From the NCBI GenBank assembly GCA_030609605.1, contig JAUWBY010000063.1, positions 1 to 10,070 on the forward strand: a stretch of 10,070 bases of DNA. Reading direction: 5' to 3'. The position numbers and the translations under genes are program-made. This DNA is from Candidatus Eiseniibacteriota bacterium. GTDB taxonomy: Bacteria > Joyebacterota > Joyebacteria > Joyebacterales > Joyebacteraceae. This document shows, piece after piece, positions 1 through 6,148 of this stretch (position 1 is its first letter; each line of letters begins with the position of its first letter). Under the pieces are notes generated by a model that saw nothing but the letters and a program-made list of their open reading frames with translations, did no database searches and had not been told where the DNA came from.

Positions 1-1
1 A

Positions 2-373
2 GCCAGAGCAAGGGCGTACCTCCGCTCGGGCGGCATTGTGATGTTCGCTGGAGGAACGGGAAATCCGTTCTTCAGTACGGATACGGCGGCCGCTCTCAGA
101 GCATCTGAGATTATGGCTGACGGGCTTCTCAAAGGCACGAAGACCGACGGTATCTACGACGCCGATCCTGCAATCCATCCGGATGCCAAGCGGTATGCGG
201 AGCTCACCTACACAGAGGCAATCGAGAGAAGACTCGCCGTCATGGATACGACGGCTTTCTCGCTATGCAGGGAGCAGAGGCTACCGATCGTCGTGTTCGA
301 TCTCTGGACCACCGGGAACATACGGCGGGTGATCGACGGCGAATCGGTCGGGACTGTCGTGAAGGAGGACTAG
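2..373 (+). CDS. pyrH: UMP kinase, C-terminal part (5' end outside window)
   Basis: Uridylate kinase phosphorylates UMP to UDP with ATP in the cytoplasm, feeding UTP and CTP synthesis. The gene runs in from the left edge; 123 residues are visible, roughly the C-terminal half of a family member of about 240 residues. Visible family motifs are GGTGNPFFSTDTAAALRA (the conserved nucleotide-binding loop region), the stretch ADGLLKGTKTDGIYDADP, the LTYTEAIE segment, the VMDTTAF helix and the terminal GESVGTVV. The reading frame is open from base 2, so the apparent GTG/ATG at 38-43 is internal and not a start. The end of the gene carries the Shine-Dalgarno of frr (AAGGAGG at 362-368), and only three bases separate the two genes, so they are very probably co-transcribed. 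The pyrH-frr pairing is conserved in many bacteria and supports the call. Confidence 0.96.
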   Translation, partial: ARARAYLRSGGIVMFAGGTGNPFFSTDTAAALRASEIMADGLLKGTKTDGIYDADPAIHPDAKRYAELTYTEAIERRLAVMDTTAFSLCREQRLPIVVFDLWTTGNIRRVIDGESVGTVVKED

Positions 374-376
374 CCG

Positions 377-934
377 ATGGAAGAACTCTTCGCCCAGACT
401 GAAGAGAGAATGTCGAAGTCCGTGGATGCGGTGAAGCGTGAACTCGCGAAGATACGCACCGGGAAAGCCACTGTCTCGCTTCTCGATGGGGTGAAGGTCG
501 AGTACTATGGCACCACGGTTCCGCTCAGGCAGGTCGCCAATATAAGTGTGCCGGAAGCGAGACTTCTGATCGTGCAACCGTGGGAAAAGGGCATCATTGG
601 TGACATCGAGAAATCCATATTCAAGGCGGATCTTGGTCTGAATCCATCGAACGACGGCAACATCATCAGGATTCCGATTCCCGCGCTCACGGAGGAACGC
701 AGGAAGGAGTTTGTTCGGTTTGTCCACAAGCTGGCCGAGGAAGGCCGTGTGTCAATCAGGAATATTCGCAGGGACGCTAACGAATCGCTCAAGAAGATGA
801 AGACGGCCGGTGATATTTCTGAGGATGATTTCCACCGGGCGCACGACCACACGATTCAGGACCTGACGGACAAATACTCCAAGCAAGTGGACAGTGTGCT
901 CGATGCCAAGGAGAAGGAGCTGATGAAGGTCTAA
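377..934 (+). CDS. frr: Ribosome recycling factor
   Basis: RRF splits post-termination ribosomes together with EF-G in the cytoplasm. The product is 185 residues, the normal length for the family, and covers the whole protein. Recognisable segments are the N-terminal helix with KRELAKIRTGKAT (about residues 22-34), the YYGTTVPLRQVANISVPEAR stretch of the hinge and beta domain, the QPWEK motif, the GLNPSNDGNIIRIPIPALTEERR segment, and the C-terminal long helices ending KEKELMKV. ATG at 377 is preceded by AAGGAGG eight bases upstream, inside the end of pyrH, which fixes the start. Nothing is missing or unusual. It belongs to the pyrH-frr-uppS-cdsA-dxr-rseP cluster, with the ferredoxin gene next downstream after 46 bases. 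Confidence 0.97.
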   Translation: MEELFAQTEERMSKSVDAVKRELAKIRTGKATVSLLDGVKVEYYGTTVPLRQVANISVPEARLLIVQPWEKGIIGDIEKSIFKADLGLNPSNDGNIIRIPIPALTEERRKEFVRFVHKLAEEGRVSIRNIRRDANESLKKMKTAGDISEDDFHRAHDHTIQDLTDKYSKQVDSVLDAKEKELMKV

Positions 935-980
935 TCCTTGTGGCTGGATTGTGGAGTCGGATTCTCGATTGGAGGTCTGA

Positions 981-1151
981 ATGGCGTACGTGATCACCGA
1001 CACATGCACTTCATGCGGCGCGTGCGTGAGCGCGTGTCCTGTGGAGGCGATTTCGGAGGGACCGGACAAGTACGTAATCGATCCGAATCTCTGCACCGAC
1101 TGCGCTTTGTGCGTGGATGAGTGCCCGTTCGATTCGATCGAGCAGGGCTGA
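981..1151 (+). CDS. Small 2[4Fe-4S] bacterial-type ferredoxin
   Basis: A short gene encodes a 56-residue ferredoxin, a soluble low-potential electron carrier. The start is MAYVITDTCTSCGACVSACP and the end is CTDCALCVDECPFDSIEQG. Two CxxCxxCxxxCP motifs are complete: Cys9, 12, 15, 19 and Cys38, 41, 44, 48. They are arranged as in clostridial-type dicluster ferredoxins, with the pseudo-twofold repeat of the two halves. Length and cysteine spacing are typical and no ligand is missing. GGAGG at 971-975 lies five bases before the ATG, supporting translation. It sits between frr and uppS, an uncommon place for a ferredoxin, in the same direction and probably the same transcript. Its partner is not visible. 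Because dxr of the MEP isoprenoid pathway is in the cluster, donation to IspG or IspH is a reasonable inference, but general redox roles are equally possible. Confidence 0.93.
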   Translation: MAYVITDTCTSCGACVSACPVEAISEGPDKYVIDPNLCTDCALCVDECPFDSIEQG

Positions 1152-1178
1152 AGGCCGCAACGAGCCGCAGGAACTGAC

Positions 1179-1210
1179 GAAGGCGGCTGGCGCGCGATCC
1201 GGCCGCCTTC
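1179..1210 (+). promoter_or_regulatory. Strong intergenic hairpin between ferredoxin gene and uppS
   Basis: GAAGGCGGC (1179-1187) and GCCGCCTTC (1202-1210) are perfect inverse complements. The stem continues inward through a T-G wobble and two G-C pairs, giving about 12 pairs around an eight-base loop (1191-1198). No T-run follows, so it is not a standard intrinsic terminator. An upstream AGCCGC (1163-1168) can pair with GCGGCT (1183-1188), which uses the left arm of the hairpin; the two folds would exclude each other. It ends 14 bases before the uppS Shine-Dalgarno (GGAGAG, 1225-1230). It could be an attenuator, an RNA processing or stability element, or have no function. Confidence 0.5.
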
Positions 1211-1233
1211 ATCTGCGAGTCACTGGAGAGACC

Positions 1234-1989
1234 ATGGCAGGACGCAGACACAAGAACGCTCTTGCCCGTTCGGGCGTCGATGTTACGCGTCTGCCCAGCC
1301 ACATTGCGATCATCATGGACGGCAACGGACGGTGGGCCAAACGCCGCCGGTTGCCGCGCATAGCCGGGCACGCCGCCGCGCGTGAATCGGTCAGAGACAT
1401 CGTCACAGCAGCGGCCGAACTTGAGCTGGACGAGCTAACTCTCTACACGTTCTCCATGGAGAACTGGACGCGCCCCCGCAAGGAAGTCTCCGCGCTCATG
1501 CATCTTCTGGATCAGACCCTCAAGGATCAGATTGAGGAAATGGATGAGAACAACATCACATTGCAGGCAATCGGTCGCATCGATCTGCTTCCCAAGTATG
1601 TAAGGGAGAGACTCGAGAGGTGCACGGCGAGGCTGTCCGGGAACACGGGTCTGAGACTCAACCTCGCGCTCTCCTACGGAGGGCGAGCCGAGATCGTTGA
1701 TGCCGTGCGTTCGATTGCTCGTGACGTCAGGCGCGGAACTCTGAAGCCGGCCGACATCGACGATGATGTCTTTCGCCGCAATCTCTACTGCCCCGATCTT
1801 CCCGATCCGGATCTCCTCATACGAACGAGTGGCGAGATGCGCATAAGCAACTTCCTCCTGTGGCAGATCGCCTACACCGAGCTCTACATGACGGATGTCC
1901 TCTGGCCGGATTTCAGACGGCGAGACCTGTTCGCGGCGATAGAGGACTACCAGACGCGACAGCGGCGTTTCGGCCGAGTGGGAGCGTAG
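1234..1989 (+). CDS. uppS: Undecaprenyl diphosphate synthase (cis-prenyltransferase)
   Basis: It condenses isopentenyl diphosphate onto farnesyl diphosphate in cis to make the C55 lipid carrier precursor for peptidoglycan and surface polysaccharides. The 251-residue product has the family hallmarks: HIAIIMDGNGRWA with the catalytic Asp29, the FSMENW stretch (73-78), the SYGGRAEI segment (about 148-154), and LIRTSGEMRISNFLLWQ (195-211) with the diphosphate-binding Arg and Ser. Length is normal. I chose ATG 1234 because GGAGAG lies three bases upstream and the protein then begins about 20 residues before the conserved core. The frame stays open upstream to a GTG at 1117, but that would run through the ferredoxin gene and the intergenic hairpin. 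The cdsA ATG follows the stop after five bases, so the two are translationally close. Substrate chain length cannot be read from the sequence alone. Confidence 0.96.
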   Translation: MAGRRHKNALARSGVDVTRLPSHIAIIMDGNGRWAKRRRLPRIAGHAAARESVRDIVTAAAELELDELTLYTFSMENWTRPRKEVSALMHLLDQTLKDQIEEMDENNITLQAIGRIDLLPKYVRERLERCTARLSGNTGLRLNLALSYGGRAEIVDAVRSIARDVRRGTLKPADIDDDVFRRNLYCPDLPDPDLLIRTSGEMRISNFLLWQIAYTELYMTDVLWPDFRRRDLFAAIEDYQTRQRRFGRVGA

Positions 1990-1994
1990 GCCGC

Positions 1995-2828
1995 ATGGCA
2001 ATCGACAGGAAGCAGCTCACCAGACGACTCATGACCGCCGCGGTCGGTGTTCCCGTCGCAATCGTGTTCTCCCTTGTTGGAGGTATCGGCTTTCTCCTCG
2101 CCATGAATCTCGTCATCGGTGTGGGGCTTTTCGAGTTCTACACGATGATGGAGGCCAAGGGCATCGAGCCGTACAAGAAGCTGGGCGTGGGAGCCGGCCT
2201 CGGTGTCTCCTGGTATGTCTATTTCCAGGGAGGACTCTTTTCGAGTCTCTTCATTACGCTGGTTCTCATCGGTGTCATGGTGATGGAACTGACGCGTCGA
2301 GACAGCAAACTGGCTGTCTTTCACATCTCGACGACGATTCTGGGTATCTTCTATGTGGCCTGGCTCGGAAGCCACATCATCCTTCTCAGAAGGTTGGGTC
2401 AATCGGCCCCCTGGGGTGACACCGGAGGCTGGTTCGTGATCCTCGCGTTCGCGCTCGCGTGGGGCAGTGATACAGGTGCGTATTTCTTCGGCCACGCCTT
2501 CGGGAAGCGGAAACTTCTGCCCAGAGTCAGCCCGAACAAGTCGGTAGAGGGCGCTGTCGGTGGTATCATCAGCTCGCTGTTGGTTGCGACAATTGCCAAG
2601 TTCACGTTCGCAAGTTATCTTTCTTTCCTCGACGTTATGATACTCGGCATCGGGTCATCAGTCATGGCGACATTGGGTGATCTTGTTGAGTCGCTCCTCA
2701 AGCGAGACGTGAAGATAAAGGACACGTCCCGTGCGCTTCCCGGGCACGGAGGGATGCTGGACAGGTTCGACAGCGTTCTGTTTGTGGCGCCGCTCGTCTA
2801 CTACTACCTCCATTTCGTAGTGCACTGA
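1995..2828 (+). CDS. cdsA: Phosphatidate cytidylyltransferase (CDP-diacylglycerol synthase)
   Basis: An integral inner-membrane enzyme that makes CDP-diacylglycerol from CTP and phosphatidate, the branch point for phospholipids. The 277-residue product has multiple hydrophobic segments along its length. It carries the diagnostic C-terminal signature, residues 233-259, containing LLKRDVKIKD and LPGHGGMLDRFD, which matches the CDS family pattern KRxxxxKD...PGHGGxxDRxD in full. Upstream lie WGSDTGAYFFGHAFGK and SPNKSVEGAVGG, also family motifs. ATG 1995 was chosen as the first in-frame ATG past the uppS stop, with GGGAG at 1980-1984, ten bases ahead, as a weak Shine-Dalgarno. The frame extends further upstream, but only inside uppS. 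The stop codon falls in the first unit of a 14-nt tandem repeat. It is often neighboured by uppS and dxr, as here. Confidence 0.95.
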   Translation: MAIDRKQLTRRLMTAAVGVPVAIVFSLVGGIGFLLAMNLVIGVGLFEFYTMMEAKGIEPYKKLGVGAGLGVSWYVYFQGGLFSSLFITLVLIGVMVMELTRRDSKLAVFHISTTILGIFYVAWLGSHIILLRRLGQSAPWGDTGGWFVILAFALAWGSDTGAYFFGHAFGKRKLLPRVSPNKSVEGAVGGIISSLLVATIAKFTFASYLSFLDVMILGIGSSVMATLGDLVESLLKRDVKIKDTSRALPGHGGMLDRFDSVLFVAPLVYYYLHFVVH

Positions 2829-2857
2829 TCGTAATGTACTGATTGTAGTGCACCGAG
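2816..2857 (+). repeat. Three imperfect 14-nt tandem repeats at the cdsA 3' end
   Basis: The units are CGTAGTGCACTGAT (2816-2829), CGTAATGTACTGAT (2830-2843) and TGTAGTGCACCGAG (2844-2857). Unit 2 differs from unit 1 at two positions and unit 3 from unit 1 at three. Unit 1 contains the last codons and TGA stop of cdsA. The other two lie in the 56-base gap before dxr. Each unit contains a small palindrome, GTGCAC or GTAC. It looks like a slippage duplication that lengthened the spacer; no function is evident. Confidence 0.75.
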
Positions 2858-2884
2858 CAGAATGGCCATCCCCGGAGATCTATC

Positions 2885-4039
2885 ATGACAGTCCCGAAGC
2901 GGATAACAATCCTCGGCTCGACCGGCTCGATAGGCCGTGCGGCGCTTGAGGTCATTGCCGCGTCTCCTGGGCTATTCGAGGTGGTGGCTCTCTCCGCTCT
3001 CAGCAACTCAACTCTCCTCGCCGAGCAGGCAGCCCGTTTCGGCGCTCAGCGAGTGGCAGTCGGTGACGAGGCCGGAGACGCGGATTTCCCTCCGGGCGTG
3101 GTGGTGCAGAGAGGCGCCGGGGCCCTCGAGGAACTCGCCGGCGACCCGGAACTGGATCTGGTCCTCAATGCTCTGGTCGGTTCGTCGGGTCTCAAGCCCG
3201 CGCTCGCCGCTGTCCGCGCCGGCAACCGCGTTGCTGTTGCGAACAAGGAGTCGCTGGTCATGGCGGGCGAGCTTCTCATTCCGATGGCATCGGCGACAGA
3301 GAGCGAACTCATTCCGGTTGACAGCGAGCACAGCGCGATCTTCAGATGTCTGAAGGGCACGCACCGCGATGAGGTAGACGGCGTGACGCTCACGGCGTCA
3401 GGCGGTCCGCTCAGAGGCATGTCCTCCGAAGCGTCGGCGACGGCTTCGCTTGATGATGTTCTAAACCACCCCACATGGAATATGGGCCGGAAGGTTACGG
3501 TCGATTCTGCCTCGATGTTCAACAAGGGGCTTGAGGTCGTCGAAGCCCACTGGTTGTTCGATCTGCCGTACGACAGAATCGACGTCGTCGTCCACCCGCA
3601 GTCCATCGTGCACTCGCTGGTGCGGCTGACAGACGGGAGCCTCCTCGCGCACCTTGGGGAGCCCGACATGAAGGTGCCGATTCAGTATGCGATGTTTTAT
3701 CCGGACCCTCCGCCTGTCGCTTTCGGACGGTGTGATCTGGGAGCAATCGGCGGACTCGGCTTCGAGCCGTTGGACGAAGCTCGCTACCCATGCTACGGGC
3801 TTATGGTCGGGGCCGGACGGATCGGAGGTACCGCGTCAACCATAGCGGCGACCGCCGATGAGGTGGCGGTCGAAGCATTCGCCGAGGAGCTGATTCGGTT
3901 TGGACAGATCGCGTTGGTCATAGAGGCGACGCTCGATGGCATTCGCGTCGCGCCGGCCGACGACATGGATCACATACTTGCCGCCGAGGACGAGGCGAGA
4001 GCTTTTGCTCTGGGCATTGTGGCACAGCTGGCAGACTGA
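2885..4039 (+). CDS. dxr: 1-deoxy-D-xylulose 5-phosphate reductoisomerase
   Basis: Dxr converts DXP to 2-C-methyl-D-erythritol 4-phosphate with NADPH, the first committed step of the MEP isoprenoid pathway, in the cytoplasm. The 384-residue product is of normal length. The NADPH-binding GSTGSIG is at residues 11-17 and the NKES motif at 120-123. The metal ligands are visible as Asp146 and Glu148 (in PVDSEHSAIFRCLKG) and Glu217 (in FNKGLEVVEAH). Substrate-binding residues fall in LTASGGPLR, HPTWNMG (His195), and Asn213-Lys214. The flexible loop and C-terminal helical domain follow. ATG 2885 has GGAG at 2874-2877 and places the Rossmann motif at the correct distance from the N terminus. It lies between cdsA and rseP as in many bacteria. 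Its product ultimately supplies the isopentenyl diphosphate used by UppS in the same cluster. Confidence 0.97.
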   Translation: MTVPKRITILGSTGSIGRAALEVIAASPGLFEVVALSALSNSTLLAEQAARFGAQRVAVGDEAGDADFPPGVVVQRGAGALEELAGDPELDLVLNALVGSSGLKPALAAVRAGNRVAVANKESLVMAGELLIPMASATESELIPVDSEHSAIFRCLKGTHRDEVDGVTLTASGGPLRGMSSEASATASLDDVLNHPTWNMGRKVTVDSASMFNKGLEVVEAHWLFDLPYDRIDVVVHPQSIVHSLVRLTDGSLLAHLGEPDMKVPIQYAMFYPDPPPVAFGRCDLGAIGGLGFEPLDEARYPCYGLMVGAGRIGGTASTIAATADEVAVEAFAEELIRFGQIALVIEATLDGIRVAPADDMDHILAAEDEARAFALGIVAQLAD

Positions 4040-4134
4040 GCGGGTTGCCCGGACGCAACACGGTATTCCGGCCGGAGCACTCCCGGACCGATCGGCCGCT
4101 TGCTCGGTACTGAAGCAGAAAGAATGGGAGCATC

Positions 4135-5445
4135 ATGTACATCTTCTACCTCTTCGCCGCTATTCTCCTGGGCATCTTGATCATTGTGCACGAGGTTGGG
4201 CACTTCCTCGCGGCGCGCATCTCCGGCGTTCGCGTGGAGCGTTTCTCGATAGGCTTCGGACCGAAGATCGTGAGTTTCGTCAGGGGTGACACGGAGTACG
4301 CCATCTCGCTCATCCCACTCGGTGGGTATGTGAAGATGGCGGGAGCCGAGCACATCGCCGACCCTTCGGGGGCAGAGCCGTGGACATTTGTGGCCAAGCC
4401 GATCGCGCTGCGCGCATTCATCGTAGCTGCAGGACCGGTCACGAATTTCGTATGGGCCATCGTTATCACGTCGCTCGTTCTCATGATCGCCGGATCGCCG
4501 ACTCTTGGTCAGTCGATCATTGATGAGGTGACGCCTGGGTCACGGGCTCAGCAGGCGGGACTTGTCGGCGGTGATCTGATAGTGGCAGTGGGTGGCGTCG
4601 ATGTAGATACCTGGCGCGATGTCTACGAGGAGCTGGATGGGGTCGGGGAGGACTTCACGCTGTGGGTGATCGGTGATGCTGGGGGCGAGCGACGGGAGAT
4701 CCGTGTCGATATGTCCGCGAGCGATGACCCTGATGCAGAACCCGTGGTCCTCGGAATCACGCCACGCATTCCGCCCGTTATCGGAGACGTCATGCGCGGT
4801 GGCCCGGCGGATCGCGCGGGGCTGCGCTCCGGGGACAGGATCGTGTCGATTGCCGGCAACGCCGTGTCGACGTGGTACGAACTTGGGGACCTCATCCACG
4901 AACGTCCGCTCGAAGAGACCAAGATAGTCTGGGAACGAGATGGGGTATCGATGAGCGCCGTTCTTGTTCCTGAGGAGGGCGAGGGGCAGGCGGACGCAGA
5001 GACCAAGGCAGTCGGTCTCATCGGTATCATGCGTCCATGGGAGACGCGTCGCCTTGGTCCATGGCATGCGCTGACGACGGGTGTCAGTATCTCTGTCTCT
5101 ACTATTTCTCAGATAGGCCGGTTCATCTGGGGGCTTGTGACGCGGCAGGTGTCGTCGGAGCAGCTCGGTGGGCCGATCCGCGTGATACAGATGGCGAGTG
5201 AGAGTGCGAGGTGGGGTGGAAGCTACTTCTTCATGTTCATGGCGGTTCTGAGCCTGAACCTATGCCTCATTAACCTCCTGCCGCTTCCCATACTGGACGG
5301 AGGTCACCTCCTGCTCCTCTTGCTGGAGAAGCTGCGCCGCAGGACGCTCACTGAACGCCAGTTGCTGATCTGGCAGCAGGTCGGCATCGCATTCTTCGGT
5401 GTTCTGATGGTTTTTCTGCTGGTACGCGATCTGATAGGTCTGTGA
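4135..5445 (+). CDS. rseP: RIP metalloprotease RseP (site-2 protease family)
   Basis: An inner-membrane zinc protease that cuts substrates within the bilayer; in E. coli it degrades the anti-sigma factor RseA and remnant signal peptides. The 436-residue product has the zinc motif HEVGH at 19-23 in the first membrane segment (about 4-20) and a second membrane segment at about 94-118. Two PDZ domains follow, roughly 122-195 (VTPGSRAQQAGLVGGDLIVAV) and 205-280 (GGPADRAGLRSGDRIVSI). C-terminal membrane segments flank NLLPLPILDGGH, with Asp388 as the third zinc ligand. All catalytic residues are present. GGGAG at 4126-4130 precedes the ATG by four bases. It is separated from dxr by 95 bases and ends the plus-strand cluster. 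In many Gram-negatives bamA follows rseP; here a convergent lipoprotein gene follows. The substrate in this organism is unknown. Confidence 0.95.
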   Translation: MYIFYLFAAILLGILIIVHEVGHFLAARISGVRVERFSIGFGPKIVSFVRGDTEYAISLIPLGGYVKMAGAEHIADPSGAEPWTFVAKPIALRAFIVAAGPVTNFVWAIVITSLVLMIAGSPTLGQSIIDEVTPGSRAQQAGLVGGDLIVAVGGVDVDTWRDVYEELDGVGEDFTLWVIGDAGGERREIRVDMSASDDPDAEPVVLGITPRIPPVIGDVMRGGPADRAGLRSGDRIVSIAGNAVSTWYELGDLIHERPLEETKIVWERDGVSMSAVLVPEEGEGQADAETKAVGLIGIMRPWETRRLGPWHALTTGVSISVSTISQIGRFIWGLVTRQVSSEQLGGPIRVIQMASESARWGGSYFFMFMAVLSLNLCLINLLPLPILDGGHLLLLLLEKLRRRTLTERQLLIWQQVGIAFFGVLMVFLLVRDLIGL

Positions 5446-5503
5446 GTAGAGGAGTGTATCGGTGGGTGATCCCAGTAGCGTGTCGCTTGACCTGCCCACG
5501 CCG

Positions 5504-5932
5504 TTACTGCTCGTTCTCCGGATCCGTGCCGCTCTTCGAACCGTGGCTCTCTCTTCTGATCAGCTCGATCCGTTCGTCTATGGATAGCTCGACCTTCGCC
5601 CAGTGGATCGGGTCACGGCGGAGACCGTCGAGAATCAGCTCGATGTCGCCATCGGCCAGTACCTTCACCCCGAGTTCGGATACTCTGAGATCAGCTGTAT
5701 CCCCGGTCAGGCCTTCTTCGAGAGCAACCGTCAGGGCGGAGATGAAGTCGATGTACTCTGCCTCGGTGACGGTGGAGCCATCGGCGGCCGGGCCTTCCGA
5801 GGCCGGATCATCGGCCGGGCCGCTGCAGGAGATCAGCGCCGCGATCAGAGTGACTGCGGCCGCAACGAACGGAGCACAGGCAGCGATCCGCATACATCTG
5901 CCAGTCGAATGTCCAGGGGACTTGCTCAACAC
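5504..5932 (-). CDS. Small predicted lipoprotein of unknown function
   Basis: A minus-strand gene convergent with rseP (58-base gap). The 142-residue product begins with a basic N region, then a hydrophobic run (APFVAAAVTLIAALISC) ending in a lipobox Leu-Ile-Ser-Cys with Cys36 as the lipidated residue. Ser follows at +2, which fits outer-membrane sorting by the E. coli rule. A short Pro/Ala/Asp-rich tether (about 37-53) leads to an acidic, helix-prone region containing TEAEYIDFISALTVALEEGL and LSIDERIELIRRES. I recognise no family. GTG 5932 is preferred because GGAGAGGA (5943-5936) is seven bases away from its GGAG. An internal ATG at 5893 would give 129 residues and a more compact 22-residue signal peptide but has no clear ribosome binding site. 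Both starts keep the lipobox. Function may relate to envelope surveillance, judging only from the neighbours. Confidence 0.72.
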   Translation of the reverse strand: MLSKSPGHSTGRCMRIAACAPFVAAAVTLIAALISCSGPADDPASEGPAADGSTVTEAEYIDFISALTVALEEGLTGDTADLRVSELGVKVLADGDIELILDGLRRDPIHWAKVELSIDERIELIRRESHGSKSGTDPENEQ

Positions 5933-5935
5933 AGA

Positions 5936-5943
5936 TCCTCTCC
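5936..5943 (-). promoter_or_regulatory. Ribosome binding site for the lipoprotein gene (GTG start)
   Basis: Read on the minus strand, GGAGAGGA is followed by TCT and then GTG at 5932. The match and spacing favour the GTG start over the internal ATG at 5893, where no purine-rich element is placed correctly. Confidence 0.6.
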
Positions 5944-5975
5944 ATCGAAGAACTCAGTGCGAGAATGCGTCTCAC

Positions 5976-6004
5976 ATCTTCGCTACGACGGACGCTCGTG
6001 TCAA
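5976..6004 (-). promoter_or_regulatory. Possible sigma70-type promoter for the lipoprotein gene
   Basis: On the minus strand a perfect -35 hexamer TTGACA (6004-5999) is followed, after 17 bases, by GAAGAT (5981-5976). That hexamer matches TATAAT at only three positions, including the important second A and final T. A start near 5969 would give a leader of about 37 bases. The -10 is weak, so this is tentative. Confidence 0.32.
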
Positions 6005-6082
6005 CCTCTTCGTTCTTGTTTCTTGCAGGCCATGCGATCACCATCGTGTCCGACGTGTCAGAACAAGCGAGGGTGGGCGTTG

Positions 6083-6110
6083 TTGACACTGCGTCGTGCG
6101 GTGCTAGAAT
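6083..6110 (+). promoter_or_regulatory. Strong sigma70-type promoter with extended -10
   Basis: TTGACA (6083-6088) and TAGAAT (6105-6110) are separated by 16 bases, with TGC directly before the -10 (an extended -10). The -35 is perfect and the -10 has five of six consensus bases. Transcription would start near 6117, about 32 bases before the ATG of the large gene at 6149. Only a weak GGA at 6139-6141 serves as a ribosome binding site. The element lies in the 216-base divergent gap between the lipoprotein and the large exported protein. Confidence 0.7.
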
Positions 6111-6148
6111 GCAGGTAACCTCCGGTCACCAAACGAACGGACTATCAG

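Noticed and set aside
281..852. Minus-strand open frames opposite pyrH and frr
   Set aside because: They mirror clearly homologous plus-strand genes in a GC-rich sequence where antisense frames stay open by codon bias.
938..1120. Plus-strand 60-codon frame overlapping the ferredoxin gene
   Set aside because: It is the same DNA as the ferredoxin in another frame, lacks a convincing ribosome binding site, and loses to eight correctly spaced cysteines.
1117..1233. N-terminal extension of uppS from a GTG at 1117
   Set aside because: It would overlap the ferredoxin gene and cross the strong intergenic hairpin; ATG 1234 has GGAGAG immediately upstream and gives the normal family N terminus.
1860..1994. 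Extension of cdsA upstream of ATG 1995
   Set aside because: The extension lies entirely inside the conserved end of uppS in another frame; the hydrophobic, family-like sequence begins after ATG 1995.
4040..4134. Promoter or operator in the dxr-rseP gap
   Set aside because: It contains GC palindromes (CCGGCCGG, CCGATCGG), but no correctly spaced -35/-10 pair; palindromes of this size are expected in such GC-rich sequence.
5446..5503. Bidirectional terminator between rseP and the lipoprotein gene
   Set aside because: Only 3-5 bp pairings (e.g. GTGGG with CCCAC) and no T-run on either strand.
5442..6118. Plus-strand open frames of 214 and 171 codons antisense to the lipoprotein gene
   Set aside because: Their compositions are Ser/Arg-rich without domains, and neither has signal or family motifs; the minus-strand frame has a signal peptide, lipobox and good ribosome binding site.
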